DNA of 21,064 bases from Ramlibacter tataouinensis (GTDB lineage: Bacteria; Pseudomonadota; Gammaproteobacteria; Burkholderiales; Burkholderiaceae_C): NCBI GenBank assembly GCA_002427815.1, contig DIZF01000014.1:1-21064 (forward strand), in the 5' to 3' direction. Below, one piece after another: positions 6,828 to 15,203 of the stretch (position 1 is the first letter of the stretch; the number at the start of each line of letters is the position of its first letter). Position numbers and translations under genes: made by a program. The notes beneath the pieces were generated by a model that saw only the letters and a program-made list of their open reading frames with translations, was not told the DNA's origin and did no database searches.

Positions 6828-7727
6828 CTACCGCCGCGACGACACGACGATCCCGCCCACGATCAGCAAGAACGCGACCGCGTGGTACAGGTGGGGCAGT
6901 TCGCCCAGGAAGGCGGCCGACATCATGGCAGCGAACAGCGGCGTGAGGTTGGAAAAGAATCCGGCTATGTTCGGTCCCACCCGCTGCACCCCCATACCCC
7001 AGCAGCGGTAGGCCAGGATCGCCGGGCCCACGGCCACATAGGCCAGCGCCGCCGCCAACGGCCAGCCCCACTGGATGCGGGCATCGACCAGCGCCCATTC
7101 ACCGGCAGCGAACAAGCCCGACCAGGCGAGGCCCATGACCATCTGCGCCATCAGGAAGGCGGCCCAGTCGGCGCGAATGGCCCTGGGGTCGCCGGGGCGG
7201 GTTAACAGCCAGCTGTAGAACGCCCAGGAGGCGGTGGCCAGCAGCATGTAGAGGTCTCCGGGCACCAGTCGCACCTGCATCAGCACTTGCCAATCGCCGC
7301 GGCCGAGCACGACCAGGACCCCTGCGATGGACAGCATCGCGCCGGCGAACTGGCGGTGCGACACGCGCTGGCCAAAGAACAGCGCGCCGATTACCAGCAT
7401 CCACACCGGCGAGCTGGCCGCCACCAGCGTCACGTTGAGCGGTGTCGACGTCTTCAGCGCGAGGTATTGCAGCGCGTTGTAGCAGCCCACGCCCAGCAGG
7501 CCCAGCAAGGCGAAGCGCCGCCAGTGCGACCACAGCCCGCTGCCGGGCCGCAGCACCCAGCCGGCTGCGGGCAGCAGCAGCGCAAAGGCCAGCAGCCAGC
7601 GCAGGAAATTGAGGGTGATCGGCGGCACCAGTCCCTGGACCAGCCGGCCCACGACGGCGTTGCCCGCCCAGAGCAGGGGCGGGACGGTCAGCAGGGCGGC
7701 GGTGCGCAGGGTCAGGCGTTGGTCCAT
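6828..7727 (-). CDS. DMT superfamily transporter (EamA domains)
   Basis: 299 residues, almost entirely hydrophobic, with about ten predicted membrane helices in two EamA-like halves. The first half starts PPLLWAGNAVVGRLV and contains ALQYLALKTSTPLNVTLVAA. The second starts around GDLYMLLATASWAFYSWLLTR and ends in LNLTPLF-type and FLGELPHLYHAVAFLLIVGGI segments, the conserved closing motif of this family. Members export metabolites, amino acids or drugs from the cytoplasm; the substrate cannot be told from sequence. There is no clear Shine-Dalgarno before the ATG at 7727. It is divergent from the quinone oxidoreductase gene across a 155-base gap and lies upstream of the phospholipase remnant on the same strand. 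Confidence 0.9.
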   Translation of the reverse strand: MDQRLTLRTAALLTVPPLLWAGNAVVGRLVQGLVPPITLNFLRWLLAFALLLPAAGWVLRPGSGLWSHWRRFALLGLLGVGCYNALQYLALKTSTPLNVTLVAASSPVWMLVIGALFFGQRVSHRQFAGAMLSIAGVLVVLGRGDWQVLMQVRLVPGDLYMLLATASWAFYSWLLTRPGDPRAIRADWAAFLMAQMVMGLAWSGLFAAGEWALVDARIQWGWPLAAALAYVAVGPAILAYRCWGMGVQRVGPNIAGFFSNLTPLFAAMMSAAFLGELPHLYHAVAFLLIVGGIVVSSRR

Positions 7728-7801
7728 GGCGAACCCGGCAGTTTAGGGCGTCACCGCTGTTCCGGGCTGCGGCAAGGCTTCCCGATTCATGGCAGGATGC
7801 G

Positions 7802-7866
7802 CGTGCCATTTTTCATGGCACGATGCGCCCTGACTTCTTCGTGGCGCGACGCGCCATGATTTTTTT
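7802..7866 (+). promoter_or_regulatory. Two-hairpin leader upstream of the quinone oxidoreductase gene
   Basis: CGTGCCAT (7802-7809) pairs perfectly with ATGGCACG (7815-7822) around a 5-base loop. A second inverted repeat, TGGCGCG-A-CGCGCCA (7842-7856), is followed by seven T residues at 7860-7866, giving a factor-independent terminator shape just ahead of the ribosome site at about 7869. The segments 7814-7829 and 7840-7855 are also imperfect direct repeats (13 of 16 identical). The arrangement could be an attenuator or an operator pair, or the second hairpin could stop transcripts from upstream. Function is inferred only. Confidence 0.4.
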
Positions 7867-7882
7867 CCAAAGAGGAGTTCCC

Positions 7883-8866
7883 ATGAGCAGAGCCGTACAG
7901 ATCGCCCAGACCGGTGGCCCCGAGCAGTTGAAGATCGCCGACGTGAAAGTCGGCGAGCCCGGATCCGGAGAAATCCGCATCCGCCACAAAGCGGTCGGCC
8001 TGAATTTCATCGACGTGTATCACCGCACCGGCCTCTATCCGCTGGCGCTGCCCGCCACGATCGGGATGGAGGCGTCCGGAGTGGTCGAGGCGGTGGGCCC
8101 TGGCGTGACTCACCTGAAGGCGGGCGACCGCGCGGCGTACGCCAGCCAGCCGCCCGGCAGCTATTGCGAGGAGCGGGTCATGCCGGCCAAGACCGTCTGC
8201 AAATTGCCCGATGCCATCGACTTCGACACCGGCGCGGCCATGATGCTCAAGGGGCTCACGGCCCAATACCTCTTGAAGAAGACGCAGCCGCAGGGGGGAC
8301 TGAAGGCGGGCGACTTCGTGCTCTTCCACGCAGCGGCGGGTGGTGTCGGCCTCATTGCCTGCCAATGGGCCAAGGCCATGGGCCTGCAACTGATCGGAAC
8401 AGCGGGCTCGGACGCGAAATGCGCCCTGGCCAGGGAAAATGGCGCCACCCACGTCATCAATTACGCCAAGGAAGATTTTCTGGCGCGCGTCAAGGAGATC
8501 ACCGGCGGCAAGGGCGTGAAGGTCGTGTACGACTCGGTGGGCAAGGACACCTGGGACAAGTCGCTCGATTGCCTCTCGCCGTTCGGGCTGATGGCCAGCT
8601 TCGGCAATGCCTCCGGGCCGGTGCCACCGTTCGCACCCGGCATCCTGGGCATGAAGGGGTCGCTGTACGTCACGCGCCAGACCCTGTTCACGCACATCGC
8701 CACCCGCGAGGGCTGCCAGGCGATGGCCGACGACCTGTTCCAGGCCGTGACCTCGGGCCAGGTGAAGATCCGCATCGACCAGCGCTATCCGCTGGAACAG
8801 GCGCAGCAGGCGCACCGCGACCTGGAAGCGCGCAAGACGACCGGCTGCACGATTCTCACGCTCTGA
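7883..8866 (+). CDS. qor: NADPH:quinone oxidoreductase, zinc-independent MDR family
   Basis: 327 residues, the same length as E. coli Qor as I recall it. The N-terminal catalytic domain carries the family signature around NFIDVYHRTGLYP (41-53) and GMEASGVVEAVG (61-72). The nucleotide-binding domain has AAAGGVG (150-156), preferred for NADPH. The structural and catalytic zinc ligands of alcohol dehydrogenases are absent, as expected for this class. It reduces quinones in the cytoplasm. The ATG at 7883 is chosen over the frame-open ATG at 7823 because AAGAGGAG lies about 7 bases upstream and the protein then begins exactly like its family. It converges on the Na/Pi transporter gene, with 52 bases between stops and no obvious hairpin there. 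Confidence 0.93.
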   Translation: MSRAVQIAQTGGPEQLKIADVKVGEPGSGEIRIRHKAVGLNFIDVYHRTGLYPLALPATIGMEASGVVEAVGPGVTHLKAGDRAAYASQPPGSYCEERVMPAKTVCKLPDAIDFDTGAAMMLKGLTAQYLLKKTQPQGGLKAGDFVLFHAAAGGVGLIACQWAKAMGLQLIGTAGSDAKCALARENGATHVINYAKEDFLARVKEITGGKGVKVVYDSVGKDTWDKSLDCLSPFGLMASFGNASGPVPPFAPGILGMKGSLYVTRQTLFTHIATREGCQAMADDLFQAVTSGQVKIRIDQRYPLEQAQQAHRDLEARKTTGCTILTL

Positions 8867-8918
8867 CGGGCGGACCGGCTCACCCGGCGGCTGAACCAGG
8901 CCCCACGGCGCGGCGTCC

Positions 8919-10577
8919 TCAGGGACCGTCGGCCAGCTGGGCCTGCCTCAGCCGGTTGGGCGCCAACGCGCCGGCCGAGTCCAGGATCGGATAGGCGATC
9001 GAGCAGATGTGCGAGTTGATGCGCTTCAGGTCGCTGATCAGGTCGATGTGCAGCGAGCTGGTCTCGATGCTCTGCATGGTATTGCCCGTGAGCCGGTCCA
9101 GATGGGTCGTCGCATAGGCTCGCTCCAGGTCGCGAAAGCGCGCCTTCTCTTCCAGCAGCTTCTGGGCATCGCGCACCGATCCGTTGAGGAACACGCTCAT
9201 GCCCAGGCGCAGGTTGTCGATCAGGCGCGCATGCAGCTCGCAGATCTCGGCCATGCCGGCGTCGGAAAAACTGCGGCCCTTCCTGATCTTCTTGTCCTCG
9301 ATGTCGAGCAGGATGCGCTCGATGATGTCGCCGATCTGCTCCATGTTGATGGTGAAGCTGATGATGTCGGTCCAGCGCCGGCTTTCTTCCTCGCCCAGGG
9401 CCTCGCGCGAAATCTTGGTGAGGTAGTACTTGATGGCCGAATAGAGTTCATCGACATGGTCATCGAGCTTGCGCAATTCCTCGGCGAGCTTGAGGTCGTT
9501 GTTGCGGATCACCGAGAGCATTCCCACCATCATCGTTTCCACCACATCGGCCTGGTGCAGCGCCTCGCGCGCCGCGCAGGAGATCGCCAGGGACGGCGTC
9601 GCCAGGGCGGAAGGGTCGAGATGGTGCGGGCGCCCCGCCACCATGGTCTTGTCCGGTTTGGGCAGCCAGTGGGCGACCCAACGCGCGACAAGCTGCGTCA
9701 ACCCGATGAAGACGAAGGCCACCACGAGGTTGAAGCTGAGGTGGAACAGCACCACCAGGGTGGCTGCATCCTGGACAAAGGGACGCACCTCGCGCAGCCA
9801 CAGCCCCACCAGCGGCGCTGCAAGGAGCACGCCGATCGCCTTGAACACGAAGTTGCCCAGCGGCACCTGCCGCACTTCGACCGCCGACCGGGCAGTGGTC
9901 AACACCGCCAGCAAGCCGTTGCCCAGGTTGGCGCCCAGCACCAGCCCCATTGCAGGCTCCAGCGGGACCAGACCGGACGCGGCCATCGTCGCCGTGAGCA
10001 GCACGATGGCCAGGCTGGAATACGCAACCAGGGAGACGAACGCCCCCACGGTGATCTCCAGCAGCAGATCGCTGGAGATGGAACCCAGCAGCGCCTTGAC
10101 GGCGGGCGAATGGGTCATGATTTCGGTGGAGGCGGCGACCAGCCGCAGCGCCAGCAGCATCAGGCCCAGGCCGATCAGGATGCGCCCGACGCGCCCGACG
10201 GGTTGGGACTGGCGGCTGAGATACAGCACCACACCGACGAAGATGAAGAGGGGCGAGAGCCAGGACAGGTCGAACGAGAACACCACCGCCATCAGGCTGG
10301 TGCCGACGTCGGCACCCAGCATCACGGCCAGGGCCAGCGGCAGGGTGACCAGTCCCTGGCCGACAAAAGACGAGACGATCAATGCCGTGGCCGTACTGGA
10401 CTGCACCAGTGCCGTGACGCCCAGGCCCGACATGGCGGCGGCCCAGCGGTTGGCGACGCTGTGGGCCAGCACGTTGCGCAGGTTGGCACCGAACACCCGC
10501 AGGATGCCGGTTCGAACGAGATGGGCTCCCCAGACCAGCAGCGAGATGGCCGCCAGGAGATTCAACAAATGCTTCAT
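8919..10577 (-). CDS. Na/Pi cotransporter family protein with C-terminal PhoU-like domain
   Basis: 552 residues from the ATG at 10577. The N-terminal part (about 1-330) is a polytopic membrane domain of the Na+/phosphate symporter type: QSSTAT (59-64) followed by MLGADVGTSLMA is the first signature repeat, and the second appears as AYSSLAIVLL (185-194) followed by VLGANLGNGLLA. The C-terminal 220 residues are helical and charged, like PhoU, a regulator of phosphate uptake. It would sit in the inner membrane and move phosphate. An ATG at 10616 is also in frame, but a TATAGT box (10596-10591 on the minus strand) lies between the two, and residues after 10577 form the first membrane helix. It is downstream of lspA by 112 bases, so it may be co-transcribed or have its own promoter. 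Confidence 0.9.
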   Translation of the reverse strand: MKHLLNLLAAISLLVWGAHLVRTGILRVFGANLRNVLAHSVANRWAAAMSGLGVTALVQSSTATALIVSSFVGQGLVTLPLALAVMLGADVGTSLMAVVFSFDLSWLSPLFIFVGVVLYLSRQSQPVGRVGRILIGLGLMLLALRLVAASTEIMTHSPAVKALLGSISSDLLLEITVGAFVSLVAYSSLAIVLLTATMAASGLVPLEPAMGLVLGANLGNGLLAVLTTARSAVEVRQVPLGNFVFKAIGVLLAAPLVGLWLREVRPFVQDAATLVVLFHLSFNLVVAFVFIGLTQLVARWVAHWLPKPDKTMVAGRPHHLDPSALATPSLAISCAAREALHQADVVETMMVGMLSVIRNNDLKLAEELRKLDDHVDELYSAIKYYLTKISREALGEEESRRWTDIISFTINMEQIGDIIERILLDIEDKKIRKGRSFSDAGMAEICELHARLIDNLRLGMSVFLNGSVRDAQKLLEEKARFRDLERAYATTHLDRLTGNTMQSIETSSLHIDLISDLKRINSHICSIAYPILDSAGALAPNRLRQAQLADGP

Positions 10578-10590
10578 TGCTTTTGGATCA

Positions 10591-10596
10591 ACTATA
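10591..10596 (-). promoter_or_regulatory. Possible -10 box for the Na/Pi transporter gene
   Basis: The minus strand reads TATAGT here, 13 bases before the ATG at 10577. Initiation about 7 bases downstream would leave a very short leader. No good -35 match is visible, and no Shine-Dalgarno precedes the ATG. The rest of the 10578-10689 gap holds GC-rich palindromes (10626-10635 and 10663-10679) that might end the lspA transcript. Confidence 0.3.
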
Positions 10597-10689
10597 AGCC
10601 CTGGTGCGAGCAACATGCCGCGCCAGGCCGCGGCCCGCGCGTGCGGGCTGTCTGTCGCAGGAGCGTGCCCCGGGGACGCGCAGTTCGTC

Positions 10690-11178
10690 TTACCGAGCGC
10701 GCCGGACCCGCAGCAATTCGTCCAGGATCAGGCAGGCGGCGCCGACGGTGATGGCGCTGTCGGCGACATTGAAAGCCGGGAAATACCAGCCGCGCCAGTG
10801 CACCTGCACGAAGTCGACCACATAGCCGTGCAGCAGCCGGTCGACCACGTTGCCGATGGCGCCGCCGAGCACGCAGGACAGGGCGAACGAGAACAGCCTT
10901 TGCCCGGCGTGCGAACGCAGCAGCCAGACGATGAAGCCCGCGGCGGCGATGCCGATGGCCGTGAAGAACCAGCGCTGCCAGCCGGAGGCGGCGGCCAGGA
11001 ACGAGAATGCGGCGCCGCTGTTGTGGGCCCGCACGACGTTGAAGAAGCTGGTGACGTAGGTCGAGTCGCCCAGGCGGTAATAGCCCATGATCAGCACCTT
11101 GGTGAACTGGTCGGCGATGAAAATGGCCAGGGCCAGCCCCAGCCAGGGCAGCCAGCTGCCGGACTTGCCGCGGGCCAT
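10690..11178 (-). CDS. lspA: Lipoprotein signal peptidase (signal peptidase II)
   Basis: 162 residues, the usual length. This inner-membrane aspartic protease cleaves the signal peptide from diacylglyceryl-modified prolipoproteins. Four hydrophobic helices are visible. Conserved blocks are AHNSGAAFSF (51-60), GGAIGNVVDR with catalytic D113, and FNVADS with catalytic D140. The frame is open further upstream, but that part lies inside ileS in another frame. The ATG at 11178 shares its A with the ileS stop (TGATG), so translation is probably coupled. It is the third gene of the ribF-ileS-lspA cluster. Confidence 0.96.
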   Translation of the reverse strand: MARGKSGSWLPWLGLALAIFIADQFTKVLIMGYYRLGDSTYVTSFFNVVRAHNSGAAFSFLAAASGWQRWFFTAIGIAAAGFIVWLLRSHAGQRLFSFALSCVLGGAIGNVVDRLLHGYVVDFVQVHWRGWYFPAFNVADSAITVGAACLILDELLRVRRAR

Positions 11179-14048
11179 CAGGCGAATTTCCTGTCTTCGC
11201 CGGGCCCGAACAGGTTGCTGGTGCAGCGCCCGCAGATCGTGGGATGGGCCTCGTCGTGCCCGACATCGTCGCGCCAGTGCCAGCAGCGCTCGCACTTCAC
11301 GGCTTCGGACGGCACGACCTTCACCGCCATCACGTCCCCGGCGACCAGTTCCATCACCGATGTGATGAAGACGTACTTGAGGTCGTCCCCCAGGCTGGCC
11401 AGCGCCTCCCAGAGTTCGCCGTGGCTGGCCATCGGCACCGTGAGCTCCACGTTCGCTTGCAGCGATGAGCCCACCTTGCCGGCTTCGCGCAGCGACTCGA
11501 TCTCCTTGTTGACCAGTTCCCGCGCGGCTCGAATGCGTGTCCACTTTGCCAGCAGCGCCGTGTCGGGCGCGCCGATCTCATGGTAGGTCTCGAAGAAGAT
11601 CGATTCGCTGGATGCCGAAGGCGACTTGCCAGTCGCGCCGAACAGCTTCCACGCCTCTTCGGCCGTGAAGCTGAGAAAGGGCGCCATCCAGCGCAGCATG
11701 GCGTGGGTGATGTTCCAAAGCGCCGTCTGCGCGCTGCGACGTGCCAGCGACTTGGGCGCCGTGGTGTAGAGCCGGTCCTTCAGGATGTCGAGGTAGAAAG
11801 CGCCCAGGTCCTCGGAGCAGTAGACCTGCAGCTTGGCCACCACCGGATGGAATTCGTACACCTCGTAGTGGGCCAGCACCTCGGCCTGGAACTGCGCGGC
11901 GCGCGACAGGGCGTAGCGGTCGATCTCCAGCATGTCGGCGAACGGCACCGCGTCTTTCGCCGGATCGAAGTCGCTGACGTTGGCCAGCAGGAAGCGCAGC
12001 GTGTTGCGGATGCGGCGATAGCCGTCGACCACGCGCGCCAGGATCTTGTCGTCGCCGGCGATGTCGCCGGAATAGTCGGAGGCCGCGACCCACAAACGGA
12101 TGATCTCGGCGCCCAGCTTCTTGCTGGTCTCCTGCGGGTCGACGCCATTGCCCTGCGACTTGCTCATCTTGCGGCCCTGGCTGTCCACCGTGAAGCCGTG
12201 GGTGAGCAGGCCGCGGTAGGGCGCGCGGCCGTACATCGCGCAAGCGGTGAGCAGGGACGAATGGAACCAGCCGCGGTGCTGGTCATGTCCTTCCAGGTAC
12301 AGGTCCGCCTCCGGCCCGTTCTCGTGGCCGGCGCCGGCATGCGAATGCTTCAGCACCGTGGTGTGAGTGGTGCCCGAGTCGAACCAGACTTCCAGGATAT
12401 CGGTGCTCTTGGTGTAGAGCGCGGCTTCCTCCGGTCCCAGGATGGCTTCGGCCGTGGCCTTGCTCCAGGCCTCGATGCCGCCTTGCTCGACCATGTTCGC
12501 CGCCAGGTCCAGCAGTTCCATGGTGCGCGGGTGCAGTTCGCCCGTGTCCTTGTGCAGGAAGAAGGGCAGAGGCACGCCCCAGCTGCGCTGGCGGCTGATG
12601 CACCAGTCGGGCCGTCCGGCGATCATGTCGCGCAGACGGGCCCGGCCGTTCTCGGGGAAGAAGTTGGTGTCGGCTATGGCGTCCAGCGCCATCTGGCGCA
12701 GGGTCTTGGGCGCTTTGTCCTTGGTGAACACCCCTTCGCCCTCGTCCATGCGGATGAACCACTGGGCCGCGGCGCGGTAGATCACCGGCGTCTTGTGGCG
12801 CCAGCAGTGCGGATAGCTGTGGACGATGTCCTGGGTGGCAAACAGCCGATCCGCGTCGCGCAGCGCGTCGATGATCCGCGGCACGGCCTTCCAGATGTTC
12901 AGCCCGCCGAACAGCGGGAAGTTCGCCGCGTAGGAACCGTTGCCCTGCACCGGGTTCAGGATGTCGTCCAGGGCCAGGCCGTGGGCGACGCAGGAATTGA
13001 AGTCATCCACGCCGTAGGCCGGTGACGAGTGGACGATGCCGGTGCCATCTTCGGCCGTGGCGTATTCGGCCAGGTACACCGGCGACAGGCGGCGGTAGCC
13101 GGCGTCGACGTCGTAGAGCGGGTGCTGGAAATTCAGGCCGTCGAGCTTCTCGCCCCTGACGATGGCCAGCACCTCTCCGGTCAACTGGTAGCGCGCCAGG
13201 CAATCGTCCACCAGCGAAGCCGCCAGGATCAGCAACCCGCGCCCGGTGTCGACCAGCGCGTATTCCAGACCCGGGTTGAGGTTGAGCGCCTGGTTGGCGG
13301 GGATGGTCCAGGCGGTGGTGGTCCAGATGACGGCGAAGACGGGTTTGGCGTGCTTGCCTTCGGGCAGGCCGAAGGCCGCCAACACCTTGTCCGGCTCGTC
13401 CGCCTTGAACCCCACGTCCAGCGTCTGCGATTTCTTGTCCGCGTACTCGATCTCGAACTCGGCCAGCGACGAGCCGCAGTCGAAGCACCAGTACACGGGC
13501 TTGAGGCCCCGGTAGACGAAGCCGCGCTCGATCACCCGCTTGAACGCGCGGATCTCCTCGGCCTCGTTGACGAAGTCCATCGTGCGATAGGGATGATCCC
13601 AATCGCCCAGCACGCCCAGGCGCTTGAACTCCGCCATCTGGATGGCGATCTGCTCGGTCGCGAAGGCGCGGCTCCTGGCCTGCATCTCGTCGCGCGCCAG
13701 GTTGCGGCCGTACTTCTTCTCGATCGCGTTTTCGATCGGCAGCCCATGGCAATCCCAGCCCGGGATGTAGGCCGCGTCCAGGCCCTTGAGCTGGCGCGCC
13801 TTGACGATCATGTCCTTCAGGATCTTGTTGACGGCGTGTCCCATGTGGATCTGGCCGTTGGCATACGGCGGGCCGTCGTGCAGCACGAACTTCTCGTGCT
13901 CGCAGCGCGCCGCGCGCAGCTTCTGGTAGAGGCCCTTTTCCTCCCATTCCTTCACCCATCCGGGCTCGCGCTTGGGCAGGTCGCCGCGCATCGGGAACGC
14001 GGTGTCGGGGAGGTTGAGGGTGGCGCGGTAGTCGGTCTTGTCGGTCAT
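11178..14048 (-). CDS. ileS: Isoleucyl-tRNA synthetase
   Basis: 956 residues, normal for the bacterial zinc-containing type. It charges tRNA-Ile with isoleucine in the cytoplasm. The class I signature HIGH appears as HMGH (68-71) in PPYANGQIHMGH, and KMSKS is at 627-631. The editing domain lies between them, roughly residues 190-400. The C-terminus has the four-cysteine zinc site CERC...CGRC (about residues 917-940), followed by a short tail ending RKFA. The stop overlaps the lspA start by one base. Upstream, 116 bases separate it from ribF and hold a pair of inverted repeat units, which may affect read-through from ribF. Confidence 0.98.
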   Translation of the reverse strand: MTDKTDYRATLNLPDTAFPMRGDLPKREPGWVKEWEEKGLYQKLRAARCEHEKFVLHDGPPYANGQIHMGHAVNKILKDMIVKARQLKGLDAAYIPGWDCHGLPIENAIEKKYGRNLARDEMQARSRAFATEQIAIQMAEFKRLGVLGDWDHPYRTMDFVNEAEEIRAFKRVIERGFVYRGLKPVYWCFDCGSSLAEFEIEYADKKSQTLDVGFKADEPDKVLAAFGLPEGKHAKPVFAVIWTTTAWTIPANQALNLNPGLEYALVDTGRGLLILAASLVDDCLARYQLTGEVLAIVRGEKLDGLNFQHPLYDVDAGYRRLSPVYLAEYATAEDGTGIVHSSPAYGVDDFNSCVAHGLALDDILNPVQGNGSYAANFPLFGGLNIWKAVPRIIDALRDADRLFATQDIVHSYPHCWRHKTPVIYRAAAQWFIRMDEGEGVFTKDKAPKTLRQMALDAIADTNFFPENGRARLRDMIAGRPDWCISRQRSWGVPLPFFLHKDTGELHPRTMELLDLAANMVEQGGIEAWSKATAEAILGPEEAALYTKSTDILEVWFDSGTTHTTVLKHSHAGAGHENGPEADLYLEGHDQHRGWFHSSLLTACAMYGRAPYRGLLTHGFTVDSQGRKMSKSQGNGVDPQETSKKLGAEIIRLWVAASDYSGDIAGDDKILARVVDGYRRIRNTLRFLLANVSDFDPAKDAVPFADMLEIDRYALSRAAQFQAEVLAHYEVYEFHPVVAKLQVYCSEDLGAFYLDILKDRLYTTAPKSLARRSAQTALWNITHAMLRWMAPFLSFTAEEAWKLFGATGKSPSASSESIFFETYHEIGAPDTALLAKWTRIRAARELVNKEIESLREAGKVGSSLQANVELTVPMASHGELWEALASLGDDLKYVFITSVMELVAGDVMAVKVVPSEAVKCERCWHWRDDVGHDEAHPTICGRCTSNLFGPGEDRKFA

Positions 14049-14061
14049 GGGGAACTCGTGA

Positions 14062-14144
14062 GGGCTTCGACAGGCTCAGCCCGTACGGAGCTAAAGCAGA
14101 GCGGGTGCAAGGGAGAACCGTTCGCCCTGAGCCTGTCGAAGGGC
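14062..14144. repeat. Pair of inverted REP-like units between ribF and ileS
   Basis: The segment 14062-14082 contains CTTCGACAGGCTCAG, and 14126-14143 contains its exact reverse complement, CTGAGCCTGTCGAAG. Each unit has its own GGG/CCC or CCC/GGG flanks and could fold alone, or the two could pair as one long hairpin with a loop of about 40 bases. This 15-base core is familiar to me as a widely scattered intergenic repeat in GC-rich proteobacteria, whose accidental translations read like ALSLSKG. It is non-coding. Confidence 0.8.
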
Positions 14145-14164
14145 GGCGAGCGGGCAGACCCCGG

Positions 14165-15187
14165 CTAAATTCGATCGCGGGTCGTCTGCCGGCGGGTCGA
14201 TGCAAAGTACGCCCGCGCCTCATCGCAGTCCCTGGCAATGCCCGCCTTCAGGGCGTCCAGACCGTCGTACTTGAGCTCGTCGTGCAGTTTGTGCAGCAGT
14301 TCCACCCGGATGATTTTACCGTAGGCTCCCTCGGCGCCCAGCCTGGCGGGCCATTCCAGGCAGTGGGTCTCGAGCAGCACGCGCCCGCCATTGACGTCGC
14401 TGGGGTCCAGCGAGGGGCGAATGCCCAGGTTCGCCACCCCCATCAGGCCGTCTCCCGTCCGATCCGGCCGGCATTCACGGTCCAGGCCATCCACACGCAC
14501 GGCAAAGATGCCGCCGGCCGCCGGCTTCCAGTGGGAAAAACGCAGGTTCAGGGTCTTGAAGCCGAGTTCGCGCCCGAGCTTCCTGCCATGCACCACGTGG
14601 CCGCTGATGCTGTAGGGGCGGCCCAGCAGGGCGGCCACGCCGTCCATGTCGCCGCGTTCCAGGGCATCGCGCACCTCCGAGCTGGAGACGCGCACCCCGT
14701 GCACCTCGTAACTGTTCATGCGCGCAACGTCGAAACCCAGCCGCTCGCCCGCGGCGTCGAGCATCGCGTAATCGCCGGCCCGCTTCGCGCCGAAGCGGAA
14801 ATCGTCCCCCACCAGCACATACTTCGCGCCCAGGCCGCGCACCAGCACGTTGTCGATGAAGGCATCGGGAACCTGGGACGAGAGCCGGGCGTCGAACGGA
14901 AGTACCACGCATTGTTCGACGCCGCAGCGCTCGAGTTCGGTCAGTTTGTCGCGCAGCGTGGCGATGCGGGCGGGCGCCAGTTCGGGCTTGCGCGACAGGG
15001 CCGCGAAAAAATCCCGCGGATGCGGTTCGAAGGTCAGCACGCAGCTGGGAACGCCCCGGTGCCGCGCTTCGCTGTTCAGCAGGGCGAGCATGGCCTGGTG
15101 GCCGCGGTGCACGCCGTCGAAATTTCCGATCGTCAGCGCGCAGGCGGGCGCGATGCCCGGGTGCTGGAAGCCTCTGAAGATCTGCAT
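14165..15187 (-). CDS. ribF: Bifunctional riboflavin kinase / FMN adenylyltransferase
   Basis: 340 residues. It phosphorylates riboflavin to FMN and adenylates FMN to FAD in the cytoplasm. The N-terminal adenylyltransferase domain shows GNFDGVHRGH (21-30), the nucleotidyltransferase signature. The C-terminal kinase domain shows SGHVVHGRKLGRELGFKTLNL (about 194-214); the usual GFPTANL block reads GFKTLNL, which I recall as a betaproteobacterial variant. The ATG at 15187 is chosen because the conserved start MQIFRGF follows it; the frame is open to 15271, but the extra residues are unlike the family. It heads the ribF-ileS-lspA cluster and is divergent from the HNH gene across a 170-base gap. 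Confidence 0.95.
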   Translation of the reverse strand: MQIFRGFQHPGIAPACALTIGNFDGVHRGHQAMLALLNSEARHRGVPSCVLTFEPHPRDFFAALSRKPELAPARIATLRDKLTELERCGVEQCVVLPFDARLSSQVPDAFIDNVLVRGLGAKYVLVGDDFRFGAKRAGDYAMLDAAGERLGFDVARMNSYEVHGVRVSSSEVRDALERGDMDGVAALLGRPYSISGHVVHGRKLGRELGFKTLNLRFSHWKPAAGGIFAVRVDGLDRECRPDRTGDGLMGVANLGIRPSLDPSDVNGGRVLLETHCLEWPARLGAEGAYGKIIRVELLHKLHDELKYDGLDALKAGIARDCDEARAYFASTRRQTTRDRI

Positions 15188-15203
15188 GGCGCTGGCGTCG
15201 GTA

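Noticed and set aside
11179..11544. N-terminal extension of lspA to 284 residues
   Set aside because: It overlaps the ileS C-terminal zinc domain in another frame; a normal 162-residue LspA starts at the TGATG overlap.
9009..11586. Long plus-strand open frames (580 and 705 codons) opposite the Na/Pi transporter, lspA and ileS
   Set aside because: Low-complexity His/Gln/Arg-rich or Ser/Thr-rich translations with no recognisable domain; the minus strand encodes well-known proteins throughout.
11580..14168. Two plus-strand open frames (481 and 379 codons) opposite ileS
   Set aside because: Antisense shadows of ileS. The second runs through the repeat at 14062-14144 and only gains its end from that non-coding repeat.
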